A stretch of DNA of 42,057 nucleotides from Nitrospira sp. CR1.2 (lineage in GTDB: Bacteria; Nitrospirota; Nitrospiria; Nitrospirales; Nitrospiraceae). The notes beneath the pieces are model-generated. The model was given only the letters and a program-made list of their open reading frames with translations, did not search any database and was not told the DNA's origin. Shown piece by piece: positions 17,166 to 26,890 of the stretch. Every line of letters begins with the position of its first letter. The first letter of the stretch is position 1. The stretch spans positions 1 to 42,057 of the forward strand of contig WIAG01000031.1 in the NCBI GenBank assembly GCA_014055495.1, read 5' to 3'. Made by a program: the position numbers and the translations under genes.

Positions 17166-17618
17166 ATGAGCCACTTTCTGTTTATTGCCGGAGCGTTGCG
17201 AGAACGGAGCTCGCTCGACAGTGCCGAGCTTCAACTCGGGGCTGGGATCTGGGGGCTGTGCACGGCGTTGATCCGTGACAATCTTCAGAAGTTCCTGACG
17301 CCGGATTCTCGCGGATTGGTGTATGTCCTCAAGGAGGGCATTCGTGCGGAATTCGCCATCGTGTCGCCGGTGCAACCGTTTCAAGCTCTGGACGAGTTAC
17401 TTAAGGACGAAGTCCGAACAGAAGCCCGGTATGGATTTGTGAGGGTGATGCCCGTGCGACGGTGGCAGGCTCATGCGCCGGATTGTCAGGCACTCCTTCA
17501 GCAGGTGCTTCACATTGAAGAGCAATCGGAGCTTTCCAGGCGTCTCGGGCTTGGTATGCATCGGCTTACGAATGCGGAGTATCAGGCAATCGTTGAAAGG
17601 TTGGGAACAGAGCAGTGA
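17166..17618 (+). CDS. Hypothetical protein, unknown function
   Basis: A 150-residue soluble protein beginning MSHFLFIAGALRERSSLD. I recognise no family. It has several helices, one (RWQAHAPDCQALLQQVLHIEEQ) near the end, and no signal peptide or metal motif. The open frame begins at 17073, but the first 31 codons look unlike protein and I see no ribosome site there; ATG 17166 is the better start although its own ribosome site is weak. It is convergent with the Lon-like gene, 26 bases away. Confidence 0.55.
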   Translation: MSHFLFIAGALRERSSLDSAELQLGAGIWGLCTALIRDNLQKFLTPDSRGLVYVLKEGIRAEFAIVSPVQPFQALDELLKDEVRTEARYGFVRVMPVRRWQAHAPDCQALLQQVLHIEEQSELSRRLGLGMHRLTNAEYQAIVERLGTEQ

Positions 17619-17644
17619 TCAGCGGCTGATACCTACTCGAAGGG

Positions 17645-18325
17645 TTACTCGAGAGTGCCTCCGGTCATGAGCTGGTAGGCTTCTTCGACCGTGCCGACTT
17701 CTTTGATATCAATGTGAAATTCCCATGCAAGCTGGGTGAGATTCCAACGCGGATCGTCCCGTTGGCCCTGCGGGATGAGAATGGTGTGATAGCCCTCGCG
17801 GGCTGCTGCTCGAATTTTATCGGGGATCCCTCCCACCGGGCCAATCGTGCCGTCTTTTGAGATCGTTCCGGTCATGGCAATGCCGCGATTGATGGAATCA
17901 CCTTTCAGCAGCGCGGCAAACCCGACGGTCATCACCCCGCCGGCACTTGGGCCGTCGGTTCCTGTGGCAGCATAGGCGATGCCCAAGGCCCTGACCGTGC
18001 CGGTGTGGTCCACGTTTGGTGTATGCTCGATCGCATATTGAAACGCCAGGGCCATTGAGCGCAGGTTGGTGGGGCCAGGCTGGATGTTCCCGCCTTGCAA
18101 TTGCAGCATCATAGGCGAGGGACTTGGTTGATGGTCCCATCGCAAGAGCAGCACCTCGAACACGCCAAGATTGTTGGCTTGGATTGCTGCGAGCATCGGC
18201 ACCTCGACCACAGACTCAGCGCAGGCCGAGGGAACGCCCGCCAACATCCAAGTGCAGCAGAGGATGCATGCCCAGAAGGGGCGCGATATGGATCGCGCAA
18301 GGGTTTGGAAACTAGTGGCTGGCAT
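17645..18325 (-). CDS. Exported Lon-type (S16) proteolytic domain without ATPase
   Basis: A 226-residue protein with a signal peptide (residues 1 to about 36, cut near SACA). The rest is a Lon protease proteolytic domain: GPSAGG carries the nucleophile Ser127, and IPDKIRAAAREG carries Lys170. The 43-residue spacing equals that of the Ser679-Lys722 dyad of E. coli Lon, so the site is probably active. There is no AAA+ domain, so it is not an energy-driven unfoldase and should act on accessible peptides in the periplasm. The divergent pentapeptide-repeat gene starts only 37 bases away, so they may share a regulatory region. Confidence 0.85.
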   Translation of the reverse strand: MPATSFQTLARSISRPFWACILCCTWMLAGVPSACAESVVEVPMLAAIQANNLGVFEVLLLRWDHQPSPSPMMLQLQGGNIQPGPTNLRSMALAFQYAIEHTPNVDHTGTVRALGIAYAATGTDGPSAGGVMTVGFAALLKGDSINRGIAMTGTISKDGTIGPVGGIPDKIRAAAREGYHTILIPQGQRDDPRWNLTQLAWEFHIDIKEVGTVEEAYQLMTGGTLE

Positions 18326-18362
18326 ATACGAGCGAGTCTAGCAAAGCGAGGGGTGGTGTAAA

Positions 18363-19508
18363 GTGCCGGCACAAATTTTTACCTGGTGGTTGGGGCCGAG
18401 CGTCTTCATGGCATCGTGCCACGGCTGCCACCGGTTCTGCCGACTGGCTGTATGGGCGTTGAGTCTGGTGTTGGGAATCGGGCTGGTTCCTGCACCCGCA
18501 CAGGCTGAGTGCACGGTTGAGACGGGAGGGGCGAATGCTGTAGCTGTTTTCACCTTGCATCTAAGCGAGACATGCACGGAGGCGGAACGGGAAGCGCGCG
18601 CGGTTTCCGCAAAGGACGTCATGCGGGCGCTCGCCGCTGGGAGAGGCGTGGACTTCGACGGCGTGGTGATTCAGGGGGATCTGGCTCTTGATGAGTTGCC
18701 GGCGCAGAAGGTCTCGGCGGTAAAGGGGTTGTCGTTGGAGGATCGGCGTTTGCTTGAAGGGCTGAACGATGAGGAGGTTCATGTCATTCATGGGCCCTTG
18801 GTACTGAAGCATTCACGGGTGACGGGGCGCCTTGTCAATCGGTTGAAGCAAGGATTCCTCGTGATCACTGGGCCGGTGGTATTGATTCAAAGCGGATTTT
18901 CCGGCCCTGTGGACTTTTCGAGGACGGTATTTCTAGGGCTGGTTGATGGATCGAATGCAAAGTTCGAACAAGAGAGCTATTTCGTCCAGGATAGGTTCAC
19001 CCAGGGAGCCATGTTTTCAGAAACCCGGTTCGGCCCCCATGCCCGCTACCATCGCTCTGTCTTTACCGGGCCGTCCATTTTTCGGGGCGCCGACTTTCCT
19101 GGCCTTACCGAATTTTTAGAAGTGGTGTTTGAGCAGGACGCTAATTTTTCGCGCGCCGCGTTCCACATGGGTACCGGCTTTTCCGGAGCTCAGTGTCGAG
19201 CCAAGTGCGATTTCTCGTCGACCCAGTTCGACCGGGAAGCGTTCTTTCTTTTCGCACGCTTCGACCGTGCTGCGACGTTTGCTTCAGCGCGGTTCCACGG
19301 GCAGACCGACTTTTCCGATGCCACCTTTAAGGAGGCCGATGACCTGGATCATGCGACCTTCGCGCGCGCGCCGGTGTTGATCAGGACTGCCAGGATCACC
19401 TCCGCCATGCCGGGTCGTCCGGAGGCCGGTCCATTCTCCCAGCAGGTCACGATCGTCTTGCTGGTCGCGGCTCTGGGGCTCCTCATTTACATCCTCAAAT
19501 CCAAGTGA
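18363..19508 (+). CDS. Exported pentapeptide-repeat protein with C-terminal membrane anchor
   Basis: A 381-residue protein with a signal peptide (hydrophobic WALSLVLGIGLVPAPAQA). Its middle consists of pentapeptide-repeat beta-helix turns, seen from roughly residue 170 to 345: runs such as FSRTVF, FSETRF, FRGADF, FSRAAF, FSSTQF, FASARF and FSDATF. A final transmembrane helix (VTIVLLVAALGLLIYIL) is followed by KSK. Such quadrilateral helices bind or mimic other polymers. GTG 18363 follows AGCGAGGGG; ATG 18408 is an alternative. Role unknown. It is divergent from the Lon-like gene. Confidence 0.8.
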   Translation: MPAQIFTWWLGPSVFMASCHGCHRFCRLAVWALSLVLGIGLVPAPAQAECTVETGGANAVAVFTLHLSETCTEAEREARAVSAKDVMRALAAGRGVDFDGVVIQGDLALDELPAQKVSAVKGLSLEDRRLLEGLNDEEVHVIHGPLVLKHSRVTGRLVNRLKQGFLVITGPVVLIQSGFSGPVDFSRTVFLGLVDGSNAKFEQESYFVQDRFTQGAMFSETRFGPHARYHRSVFTGPSIFRGADFPGLTEFLEVVFEQDANFSRAAFHMGTGFSGAQCRAKCDFSSTQFDREAFFLFARFDRAATFASARFHGQTDFSDATFKEADDLDHATFARAPVLIRTARITSAMPGRPEAGPFSQQVTIVLLVAALGLLIYILKSK

Positions 19509-19541
19509 GTGGCCCGCGACCCCCAACATATAGTTTTGGTC

Positions 19542-19571
19542 TTGCCCCATTCCCCTATAAATTGGTATAAG
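19542..19571 (+). promoter_or_regulatory. Candidate promoter of scpA-scpB
   Basis: TTGCCC (19542-19547) and TATAAG (19566-19571) are separated by 18 bases in an AT-rich patch just before scpA. The fit to a sigma-70-type promoter is fair, with the -35 box being the weaker part. Confidence 0.35.
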
Positions 19572-19606
19572 ATTGAAAATTTATCCAAAAAGGTGACTGA
19601 GACCTG

Positions 19607-20386
19607 ATGGACCAACCTGAACTGCCCTACCAAGTCAAGATCGAGAATTTTGAAGGTCCGCTCGATCTCCTCTTGCATCTGATCAAAAAGAACGAAATCA
19701 ACATCTACGATATTCCGATTGCGCTGATCGCTCAGCAATATTTGGATTATCTGTCGGTGATGAAGGAGTTGAATCTGGCCGTCGCCGGGGAGTTTTTGGT
19801 GATGGCCGCTACGTTGTTACACATCAAGTCCCGCATGCTGTTGCCGGTCGACGAGGTCGCGGTGGATGAAGAGGATGGCCCAGATCCTCGCGAAGAGCTT
19901 GTGCGGCGATTGCTCGAATATAAGCAGTTCAAAGAGGCCGCATCGCAATTGGATTACAAAGAGCGCCTCTGGCGGGATACATTCGGCCGCGAGCTAGGTC
20001 CTCCGGTGGAACTCACGAATGACAAGAGCCTCCTCGACGACCTTTCCCTCTTTGATCTGGTCGATGCGCTGCAAGGGGTGCTGTCGCGCCATCCGGGAAA
20101 GCGGTTGGTAGAAATCATTCCGGATAACCTGACCGTTCGAACCCGCATGAGCGCCATTATCGACGCGCTGGAAGTGCAGGACTCCATGCCGTTCACGGCG
20201 CTGTTCGAGGCATCGAGCCATCGGTTGGTTGTGATCGTTACCTTCTTGGCGTTGCTGGAATTGATCCGCATCAAAGTTGTGCGTGTGTTCCAAACGGAAA
20301 CCTTTGGGACGATCCTGGTTTCTCGTGCCTTCACGGCGGTGGCAGAAGGCGACTTGGTGGAGGAGTCTGAATGGAAGAACCTGTGA
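19607..20386 (+). CDS. scpA: Segregation and condensation protein A (ScpA)
   Basis: A 259-residue ScpA, the kleisin that links SMC heads in bacterial condensin and helps chromosomes segregate. The signature N-terminus (FEGPLDLLLHLIKKNEINIYDIPIALIAQQYLDYL region) is intact, as are the following LVMAATLLHIKSRMLLP and the C-terminal winged helix (FLALLELIRIKVVRVFQTETFGTI). Its end overlaps the scpB start by 16 bases, so the two subunits are translationally coupled. Confidence 0.95.
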   Translation: MDQPELPYQVKIENFEGPLDLLLHLIKKNEINIYDIPIALIAQQYLDYLSVMKELNLAVAGEFLVMAATLLHIKSRMLLPVDEVAVDEEDGPDPREELVRRLLEYKQFKEAASQLDYKERLWRDTFGRELGPPVELTNDKSLLDDLSLFDLVDALQGVLSRHPGKRLVEIIPDNLTVRTRMSAIIDALEVQDSMPFTALFEASSHRLVVIVTFLALLELIRIKVVRVFQTETFGTILVSRAFTAVAEGDLVEESEWKNL

Positions 20387-21291
20387 GTCTCAGCCCGGAG
20401 GATGACATCGTCCAGTCTGCTGAAGCGCCGGATGTGGTTGCAGAACCAGCCGCAGCAACAGTCGAGCAGGATGTGGAACCGGAGCCCACCGCGCCTGCAC
20501 AGGTCGAGCTGTCGGCGCCGGCATCTGATCCCGCCTTTTCCGACGTCCGGGCATTGAAGGGAATTTTGGAGGCAGTGTTGTTCGTGACGGCAGAACCTAT
20601 TCCAGTGACGCGCTTGTTAGCATTGCTGGGAGCGGCGACGAAACAAGATGTCGAGGAGGCACTGGCGAGCCTTGGACACGACTATGAGCAGGAAGGGCGT
20701 GGCCTCCAATTGGCTGAGGTGGCGGGGGGGTACCGCATCGTCAGCAAAGCCGAATTCGCACCCTGGCTCAAGCGTTTGGACAAGGTGAAGGCTCCTTCCA
20801 AACTGTCTCGCTCCGCCCTGGAGTCTCTGGCGATTATCGCCTACAAGCAGCCGATTGTCCGCGCAGAGGTAGAGCAGATTCGCGGCGTTGAAACCTCGGG
20901 AGTGATCCGGACGTTATTGGAGCGTAAACTTGTGCGTATCGTAGGTCGCAAAGAGGAGCCCGGGCGTCCCATCATGTATGGGACCACCAAGGCGTTCCTT
21001 GAACATTTTGGTCTCAGGGATCTTTCGCAACTGCCGCCCCTCCGCGAATTCAAGGAGTTGGGGGAGTCGGAGCAGGTCATGCTGCCTATCGAGGAATCTG
21101 AGTCTATGGGCAGAGAGGGCGAATCTCAAGCTATAGGGGTCTCGAGAGAGGGGATCGCTGAGGTGGTGGCTGAATCAGTCGCAGGAGTAGAGATGAATGG
21201 TCACGGCGGGTCAGCGCCTGAAGATGTTCTTGTTCCGGAGAGCGAGTCTCAAACTGACATGATGGTGGTCGAGGTCGCGGAAGAATCCTAG
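20371..21291 (+). CDS. scpB: Segregation and condensation protein B (ScpB)
   Basis: A 306-residue ScpB, the winged-helix dimer that binds ScpA. The conserved core lies at about residues 65-235: LKGILEAVLFVTAEPIP, the RGLQLAEVAGGYRIVSKAE stretch, ALESLAIIAYKQPIVRAEVEQIRG, and GRPIMYGTTKAFLEHFGLRDL. Both ends are extended by acidic, low-complexity sequence (about 60 residues at the N-terminus, 70 at the C-terminus) beyond the usual core. GGAGGAG inside the end of scpA is its ribosome site. Confidence 0.93.
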   Translation: MEEPVSLSPEDDIVQSAEAPDVVAEPAAATVEQDVEPEPTAPAQVELSAPASDPAFSDVRALKGILEAVLFVTAEPIPVTRLLALLGAATKQDVEEALASLGHDYEQEGRGLQLAEVAGGYRIVSKAEFAPWLKRLDKVKAPSKLSRSALESLAIIAYKQPIVRAEVEQIRGVETSGVIRTLLERKLVRIVGRKEEPGRPIMYGTTKAFLEHFGLRDLSQLPPLREFKELGESEQVMLPIEESESMGREGESQAIGVSREGIAEVVAESVAGVEMNGHGGSAPEDVLVPESESQTDMMVVEVAEES

Positions 21292-21370
21292 TTCATTCGA
21301 TATTGCGCGTCGGAGGGAGTGGGACTTCTTCCCCCGGCTCGATTGCAGCGAGTGGGTTGAGAACTGACAG

Positions 21371-21418
21371 GCAAGAAGGCCTTCGGATGGTCCGGCTGGA
21401 TCTCGAAGGCCTTCTTGC
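21371..21418. terminator. Bidirectional terminator between convergent genes
   Basis: GCAAGAAGGCCTTCG (21371-21385) is exactly complementary to CGAAGGCCTTCTTGC (21404-21418), giving a 15-bp stem with an 18-base loop. It lies between scpB and the leftward secreted-protein gene, so it can stop transcripts from both sides. There is no T tract on either side. Each arm also contains the self-complementary AAGGCCTT. Confidence 0.6.
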
Positions 21419-21444
21419 TGTGCGGTGCGCGCAGCAGGACGTGG

Positions 21445-22014
21445 CTAGCGGCACCCGATGGGAATGAACCCTGCCCCAAAGATCCGCGAGAGTGCAAGAT
21501 AGCGTGTATTGTCGTAAAACGAGTAGCTCGGAGCATACCAGTTTTGGGCGGTAGGGTTTCCGCCGTACGAAGGATCCGTTCCGAATACGTGCCCTCCACG
21601 CGTGTTTTGATTGAGGTGTATCCATTCTGCGTACATACTGCAGACTTCTGGTTGCACCGACCCACTCCCAGCATTAGCCGCGTACCAGTCACGTCCCGAA
21701 TCGGGGACCTGGGACAAGTTTCGCAATGCACCGATGGGCGTGTCGTACGCGAAGTCGTGTGTGCTTGGAGATTGCCGCGAAGGTGAACTTCCGTCCGGGA
21801 AGGGAAGGGGGATGTCGGGCGGCGAAGGGACCACGGAGAGCGCCCGCAGAACTTTCGGTTGGCAGTCGGGTCGCTCCTTGTTCGTGTATAGGACCGTGCC
21901 TCCAGGACCCGGGCATTCCCACATGTCGGCGGCAGGGGACTCGAAGGCCTGTGCGCCGGATTGGAGGGGCAGACTTACGGCGAGAGTTGCGAGCACTAGT
22001 CGTAATGGCCACAT
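21445..22014 (-). CDS. Secreted DUF4124-like protein
   Basis: A 189-residue protein with a signal peptide (LRLVLATLAVSLPLQSGAQA). The early mature part, MWECPGPGGTVLYTNKERPDCQPKV, resembles the DUF4124 pattern in which a short secreted beta-hairpin domain shows an aromatic, GxxxYTN and a Cys. The remainder is rich in Tyr, Asn, Ser and Gly, with Cys pairs likely to be disulfide-bonded, and ends in FIPIGCR. No enzyme motif. Probably periplasmic. Convergent with scpB across a strong hairpin. Confidence 0.6.
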   Translation of the reverse strand: MWPLRLVLATLAVSLPLQSGAQAFESPAADMWECPGPGGTVLYTNKERPDCQPKVLRALSVVPSPPDIPLPFPDGSSPSRQSPSTHDFAYDTPIGALRNLSQVPDSGRDWYAANAGSGSVQPEVCSMYAEWIHLNQNTRGGHVFGTDPSYGGNPTAQNWYAPSYSFYDNTRYLALSRIFGAGFIPIGCR

Positions 22015-22328
22015 GGTAGACCTCCGATTCGTTCGGCTTGTTCGATGATGTGTGACGGCTAACTATCATGATTCTCCGGAATGCAGAGCCTATGACAATC
22101 GAAAGAGATGCGTCCATCCAGCTTACGGGGGATGGATGCCTACTGCCCGATCCGGGTGCGTCGGGCGTTTTCTGGTCGGGATACTGCGTCTCCTGATGCA
22201 TGCGTGAACACGCTCTTCGACCGCGCCGCTCTTGCCTTGACTCTCTTCTTTTCGCTTTGTTAGACTCTCCCTTCTAAGTTGTTGAAACATCCGCTAATCT
22301 TCACCAATCTCGTATCACGAGGAACACC
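22015..22328. other. Intergenic region with two hairpins
   Basis: A 314-base gap between divergent genes. It holds a 10-bp stem with one G-T pair (22110-22119 with 22130-22139), and immediately after it GCCCGA (22145-22150) with TCGGGC (22161-22166) followed by GTTTTCT. The second looks like a rightward terminator for a short + strand transcript, yet no gene precedes it. I tested the region by eye for a c-di-GMP-I riboswitch core and did not find one. The rest should hold the promoters of both flanking genes. Confidence 0.4.
22145..22173 (+). terminator. Candidate intrinsic terminator with no obvious upstream gene
   Basis: A 6-bp GC stem (22145-22150 with 22161-22166), 10-base loop, then GTTTTCT. 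It points rightward, toward the NHL gene. It may end a small RNA or attenuate the NHL transcript. The stem is short, so confidence is low. Confidence 0.3.
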
Positions 22329-25298
22329 ATGATTAAGGCTTGGGTGCTCGACGAAATGTTTCGGTTTGACCGGCGGTATCTTGCCGCAGAAGGAAGTCAG
22401 AGCGAGTGGGGCGCCGGTGACTCCGTAGCCGAGGAGGAGGAATTGCCTCCCGCACCGACCGGGGTTGCTGCCAAAGCCGGAAATGGCCGGGTGATGATTA
22501 CCTGGGATGCTGTGCCGGATGCGATGTACTACAACTTATATTTCATGACTACAAAAGGCGTGCAGATCAAGTTTTCGGAACTGACGCGCCCCATTGCCAG
22601 CGCAGAGGATTTTAAGACCGTCATCGGTGTGACGAAGGAAAAGGGAACCTGCATCGAAGGCCCGCAGTCGCCCTTCGTGCATGATGATTTGGCGAACGGC
22701 ACCTGTTATCACTATGTCGTCACCGTCGTGACACAGAAGGGTGAAAGTCCGGAGTCGCAGGAAGTCATGGCGATCCCAGCCCCGTACTTGATTGCCAAGG
22801 TGATCGGGCGGGAAGGAGTCGATGATGGCGAGTTGAGCTCCCCGACGGGTATTGCGGTGGACAAAGACGGGATTATTTACGTCGCCGATACGGACAATCA
22901 TTCCATCCAAAAATTCGATAAAGAGGGAACGTTTCTTGGGCGCTGGGGAGGAGAGGCGGGCAGTGCAGAAGGGAACTATTACTATCCGCGCGGGCTCACC
23001 ACCAACAGTGATGGGCAGGTTTACGTAGCCGACACCGGAAACAATCGTGTACAGCGTCTTGACACCGACGGCAATCCAATGAAGGCCTGGGGGAAATTTG
23101 GGTTTGCCTGGCGCGGGGCAGACATGAACAAATTCGACGCGCCCTGGGGCGTGACGACCGACCAGGATGGCAATATCTACGTCACCGACACCAACAATGC
23201 CCGGATTCAGAAGTTTAAAGGCGATGGAACGCCGCTGTTGAAGTGGGGGCGGGACGGAAGTTTTGACGGTGCGTTTTTCTTCCCCCGCGGAGTGGCCGTG
23301 GATTTCGTCGGCAATATCTACGTCGCGGATGAAGGGAACAACCGGATTCAAAAGTTCGATACCCGCGGCAGCTTTCTCACCAAGTGGGGTCGGGAAGGCA
23401 GCGGCCCTGGCCAGTTCAAGGCTCCCTGGGGCGTGACGTGTGATGCGCTTGGCAATGTGTATGTCGTGGATCAGGGAAACCATCGTATCCAAAAATTCGA
23501 CGGAAACGGTACGTTCCTCTGCGCTTGGGGCAATCGGGGAAAAACCGAAGGTCAGCTCAACTTTCCATCCGGTGTCGCCGTCGATAAGGAAGGTGCAGTG
23601 TACGTCGTCGATAGTGGCAATCACCGGGTCATCAAATATGTGCCGACGGACGAGGAATTAAATCGGGGGAAAGAAGAGCGTGAGCGTGCACAGGCGGTAA
23701 ACGAATTCCCCGCTCCGGGAAATCTAGCCATTAAGCCGGGTGATACGGAAACCTTCTTGAGCTGGCTGGATGTGCCCAAGGCGGTTGCGTACAACCTGTA
23801 TTTCCATACCTCGCCGAATCTGACCCAAGAGAGCGGGACGAAGATCGAAGGCGTGACGAGCCCTTACAACCATACCGGCCTCACGAACGATCAGGCCTAT
23901 TTCTATGCGCTGACAGCCGTCTATGAAGACGGAGCCGAAAGTACATTGTCCGAGGAAGTCTCGGCAACGCCGGTCTTGATCGATATCACGGCGCCACAAA
24001 CCCCCTATGCCGTGGTGAATCATGGGGCATTTATGACGAATTCCCCCGAAGTCGTGGTCACGATTTCCGCCACCGATCTTGATACGGGGGTCGGCGCTTA
24101 CTATATCTCGGAAAATCCGATGACCCCGATGGCGGGAACGCCAGGCTGGGTTGAGGTTCCGCCGGCCATTAAGTTCGGCGCGACGATTCCGTTTATTCTT
24201 TCGCCGGGGGACGGACAGAAAACCGTCATCGTTTGGTTCAAGGATCTCGGTAACAATATTTCGACACCGGCCAGCGCAACGATTCTCGTCAATACATCGG
24301 GCTACCTCTGTGTCTCTAAATGGGGCAAGCCGGGTCGCGGCGCCTCTCTTCTGCATGGGGGCGAATTCATGGCCCCGATCTACGGACTCGCCATCGACCA
24401 GCAGGGCTCGCTCTTCGTGGTCGATAATGGAAACAACCGGATCCAGAAGTTCGACCGCAACGGCAACTTCATTATTTTGTGGGGCAATTTCGGAGCGGCC
24501 AGCGGGAACTTTCACAATCCGACCGGCATCGCCTGTGATGCCAAGGGTGACGTCTATGTGGTGGACACGAACAATCACCGCGTGCAAAAGTTCGACGGAA
24601 AATTGGGCGGCTACCTGATGAAATTCGGGTCGCGCGGGAATGGTGAAGGCCAGTTCAATGCGCCGTGGGGCATCTCGATCGATAGGGTTCGTGGATATAT
24701 TTATGTGGTCGATAGCGCCAATTTCCGCGTACAGAAATTTGATATGAGCGGGGAGTTCATCATGTCATGGGGAAGCTTCGGAAACGGCGACGGCCAGTTT
24801 TATTTCCCGCGCGGCATTGCCGTCGATCAGACGGACGGCACCGTGTACGTCGTCGATATGGGCAACCACCGCGTACAGAAGTTCGATACTAGCACCAACG
24901 TGCTGCCTCAGTTGCTTACCAAGTGGGGGGGCAGTTCCGAAGCCGGTCACGCCAGTAGTCCGTTGGCACAGGAAGCGGGGCAGCTGCGGTCCCCATGGGG
25001 TATTGCAGTTGATGGACAGGGAGATGTGTACGTCACCGATACGGGAAATCACCGGATTGAGAAATTCGATCGCGAGGGCAATTTCATTGCCCAGTGGGGC
25101 GGATATGGTGGAAGTGACGGACAGTTCAATTTCCCTTACGGTATCGTCGTGGATCCGCGCGGTAGTGTTTTTGCCGTCGACAGCGGCAATACAAGGGTCC
25201 AGCAATTCATGCCGGCGGAGGAAGGCAGCGAGCGGTTGCAAGAAGAGGCGGATGCTGCAGCGGAGCTTGGGCAAATGGATAACACCACGAAGGTCTAA
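22329..25298 (+). CDS. NHL-repeat protein with two six-bladed beta-propellers
   Basis: A 989-residue protein. A fibronectin-III-like domain (about 37-150) is followed by six NHL units, each of the pattern PxGIAVDxxGxIYVADTxNxRIQKF then GxFLxxWG. A second FN3-like region and an Ig-like linker follow (about 460-650), and then a second set of six NHL units up to about 960. A short helical, acidic tail ends the chain. NHL propellers bind proteins, peptides or RNA. No signal peptide or transmembrane segment is visible at the N-terminus ([16 protein letters not shown]), which is odd for an FN3/NHL protein; a cytoplasmic location or an unusual export route is possible. Start ATG 22329 with ACGAGG upstream. 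Confidence 0.8.
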   Translation: MIKAWVLDEMFRFDRRYLAAEGSQSEWGAGDSVAEEEELPPAPTGVAAKAGNGRVMITWDAVPDAMYYNLYFMTTKGVQIKFSELTRPIASAEDFKTVIGVTKEKGTCIEGPQSPFVHDDLANGTCYHYVVTVVTQKGESPESQEVMAIPAPYLIAKVIGREGVDDGELSSPTGIAVDKDGIIYVADTDNHSIQKFDKEGTFLGRWGGEAGSAEGNYYYPRGLTTNSDGQVYVADTGNNRVQRLDTDGNPMKAWGKFGFAWRGADMNKFDAPWGVTTDQDGNIYVTDTNNARIQKFKGDGTPLLKWGRDGSFDGAFFFPRGVAVDFVGNIYVADEGNNRIQKFDTRGSFLTKWGREGSGPGQFKAPWGVTCDALGNVYVVDQGNHRIQKFDGNGTFLCAWGNRGKTEGQLNFPSGVAVDKEGAVYVVDSGNHRVIKYVPTDEELNRGKEERERAQAVNEFPAPGNLAIKPGDTETFLSWLDVPKAVAYNLYFHTSPNLTQESGTKIEGVTSPYNHTGLTNDQAYFYALTAVYEDGAESTLSEEVSATPVLIDITAPQTPYAVVNHGAFMTNSPEVVVTISATDLDTGVGAYYISENPMTPMAGTPGWVEVPPAIKFGATIPFILSPGDGQKTVIVWFKDLGNNISTPASATILVNTSGYLCVSKWGKPGRGASLLHGGEFMAPIYGLAIDQQGSLFVVDNGNNRIQKFDRNGNFIILWGNFGAASGNFHNPTGIACDAKGDVYVVDTNNHRVQKFDGKLGGYLMKFGSRGNGEGQFNAPWGISIDRVRGYIYVVDSANFRVQKFDMSGEFIMSWGSFGNGDGQFYFPRGIAVDQTDGTVYVVDMGNHRVQKFDTSTNVLPQLLTKWGGSSEAGHASSPLAQEAGQLRSPWGIAVDGQGDVYVTDTGNHRIEKFDREGNFIAQWGGYGGSDGQFNFPYGIVVDPRGSVFAVDSGNTRVQQFMPAEEGSERLQEEADAAAELGQMDNTTKV

Positions 25299-25336
25299 CG
25301 GGAACGGGCAGGAAGCCTGGGAGAGGGTGGCGGCTG

Positions 25337-26803
25337 ATGTTAGAGAAGGAGATCCGGCTCGGATTGACCTACGACGATGTCGTCTTGGTTCCGGCTAAAT
25401 CGCAGGTCCTCCCAAGTGAGGTCGATACCCGGACTCGCTTGTCTCGGAACATTCAGCTGAACATCCCCATCGTCAGCGCTGCCATGGACACCGTGACCGA
25501 AGCGCGCCTCGCCATCGCCATGGCACAGGAGGGTGGCATTGGCATTGTGCATCGTGTCTTGTCGCCGGTGGATCAGGCGGCGGAAATCGACCGGGTCAAG
25601 AAATCCGAAAGCGGAATGATTCTTGATCCCATTACCATCGCCCCGGATCAAACCATTCGTGATGCCCATGACCTGATGGCCAAGTATCGGATTTCAGGTA
25701 TTCCGGTGACCAAGGCCGGCAAGTTGGTCGGGATTCTCACGAATCGTGATCTTCGCTTCGAGACGAGGATGGACCTAAAAGTCTCTCAGGTGATGAAGCG
25801 GGACAAACTCGTCACGGCGCCGGAAGGCACCAGTTTGGAGAAGGCCCGTGAAATCTTGCACGAACACCGGATCGAGAAATTGCCGGTCGTCAACAAGCAG
25901 TTCGAACTTAAGGGTCTCATCACGATTAAAGACATTGAGAAGCGGATCAAGTACCCAAATGCGTGTAAGGATGCCCATGGGCGTCTTCGGGTCGGGGCCG
26001 CGTTGGGTGTTGGTCCGGACACGTCCGATCGGGTGGCCTTGCTCGTGAAGGCGGGAGTAGATGTGGTGGTGGTGGATACGGCCCACGGACATTCTCAGGC
26101 CGTGCTCGATACGGTCAAGATGGTCCGGAAGGCGTATCCGCAACTGGACATCATCGCGGGAAATATTGCGACGGCCCAGGCAGCCAAAGATTTGGTGAAA
26201 GCCGGTGTGGATGCGGTCAAAGTCGGAGTCGGCCCTGGTTCAATCTGCACGACTCGCATGGTTTCCGGGGCAGGCATGCCCCAGTTGACGGCGATCAGCG
26301 ATTGTGCCAGAGCATTGGCAGGATCCGGTATCCCGGTAATTGCTGACGGTGGGATCAAGTATTCCGGCGACATTACAAAGGCTTTGGGGGCCGGTGCTTC
26401 CGTCGTCATGTTGGGCAGTTTGTTGGCAGGTACGGAAGAAGCCCCCGGCGAGACAGTCCTGTTCCAAGCTCGAACCTATAAGGTCTACCGCGGAATGGGC
26501 TCAATCGGAGCTATGGAGCGAGGTGGGGGCGATCGATATGGACAGGGTGGACGGCCGACCCCTAAACTGGTTCCTGAAGGTATCGAAGGGCGAGTCCCCT
26601 ATAAAGGCCTGTTGGCTCCGCACATCTACCAAATGGTCGGTGGGGTGAAGTCCGGCATGGGCTATTGCGGGTGCAAGACCATTCCCGAGTTGCAACAAAA
26701 GGCGACCTTCATTCGCCAAACGTTGGCCGGCCTTCGTGAGGGACATGTGCATGACGTCATCATCACCAAAGAGGCCCCCAATTATCGTACCGATTGGGAG
26801 TAG
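25337..26803 (+). CDS. guaB: Inosine-5'-monophosphate dehydrogenase
   Basis: A 488-residue IMP dehydrogenase, converting IMP to XMP with NAD in GMP synthesis. The TIM barrel is interrupted by a pair of CBS domains (about 95-205). The catalytic loop [10 protein letters not shown] carries Cys304, and the mobile flap [10 protein letters not shown] is present. Length and order match the bacterial enzyme. ATG 25337 follows GAGGGTGG. guaA follows after 87 bases, a common guaBA pairing. Confidence 0.97.
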   Translation: MLEKEIRLGLTYDDVVLVPAKSQVLPSEVDTRTRLSRNIQLNIPIVSAAMDTVTEARLAIAMAQEGGIGIVHRVLSPVDQAAEIDRVKKSESGMILDPITIAPDQTIRDAHDLMAKYRISGIPVTKAGKLVGILTNRDLRFETRMDLKVSQVMKRDKLVTAPEGTSLEKAREILHEHRIEKLPVVNKQFELKGLITIKDIEKRIKYPNACKDAHGRLRVGAALGVGPDTSDRVALLVKAGVDVVVVDTAHGHSQAVLDTVKMVRKAYPQLDIIAGNIATAQAAKDLVKAGVDAVKVGVGPGSICTTRMVSGAGMPQLTAISDCARALAGSGIPVIADGGIKYSGDITKALGAGASVVMLGSLLAGTEEAPGETVLFQARTYKVYRGMGSIGAMERGGGDRYGQGGRPTPKLVPEGIEGRVPYKGLLAPHIYQMVGGVKSGMGYCGCKTIPELQQKATFIRQTLAGLREGHVHDVIITKEAPNYRTDWE

Positions 26804-26890
26804 CACTCGCACAGGTGAAAGGTGACCCGTTCCTTCCCCTGTTCTTCATCCCCCGCACTGAACCTCTAACGTGTTACATTTCAAGTACTT

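Noticed and set aside
22015..22328. Cyclic-di-GMP riboswitch upstream of the NHL gene
   Set aside because: A GAAA-containing region and nearby hairpins suggested it, but the conserved core sequences of that class are absent.
22536..23624. Long minus-strand open frame (about 362 codons) inside the NHL gene
   Set aside because: It is antisense to strongly repetitive NHL coding sequence; its translation is repeat-shaped noise (VGDVDIA-like) caused by the NHL repeats, with no domain.
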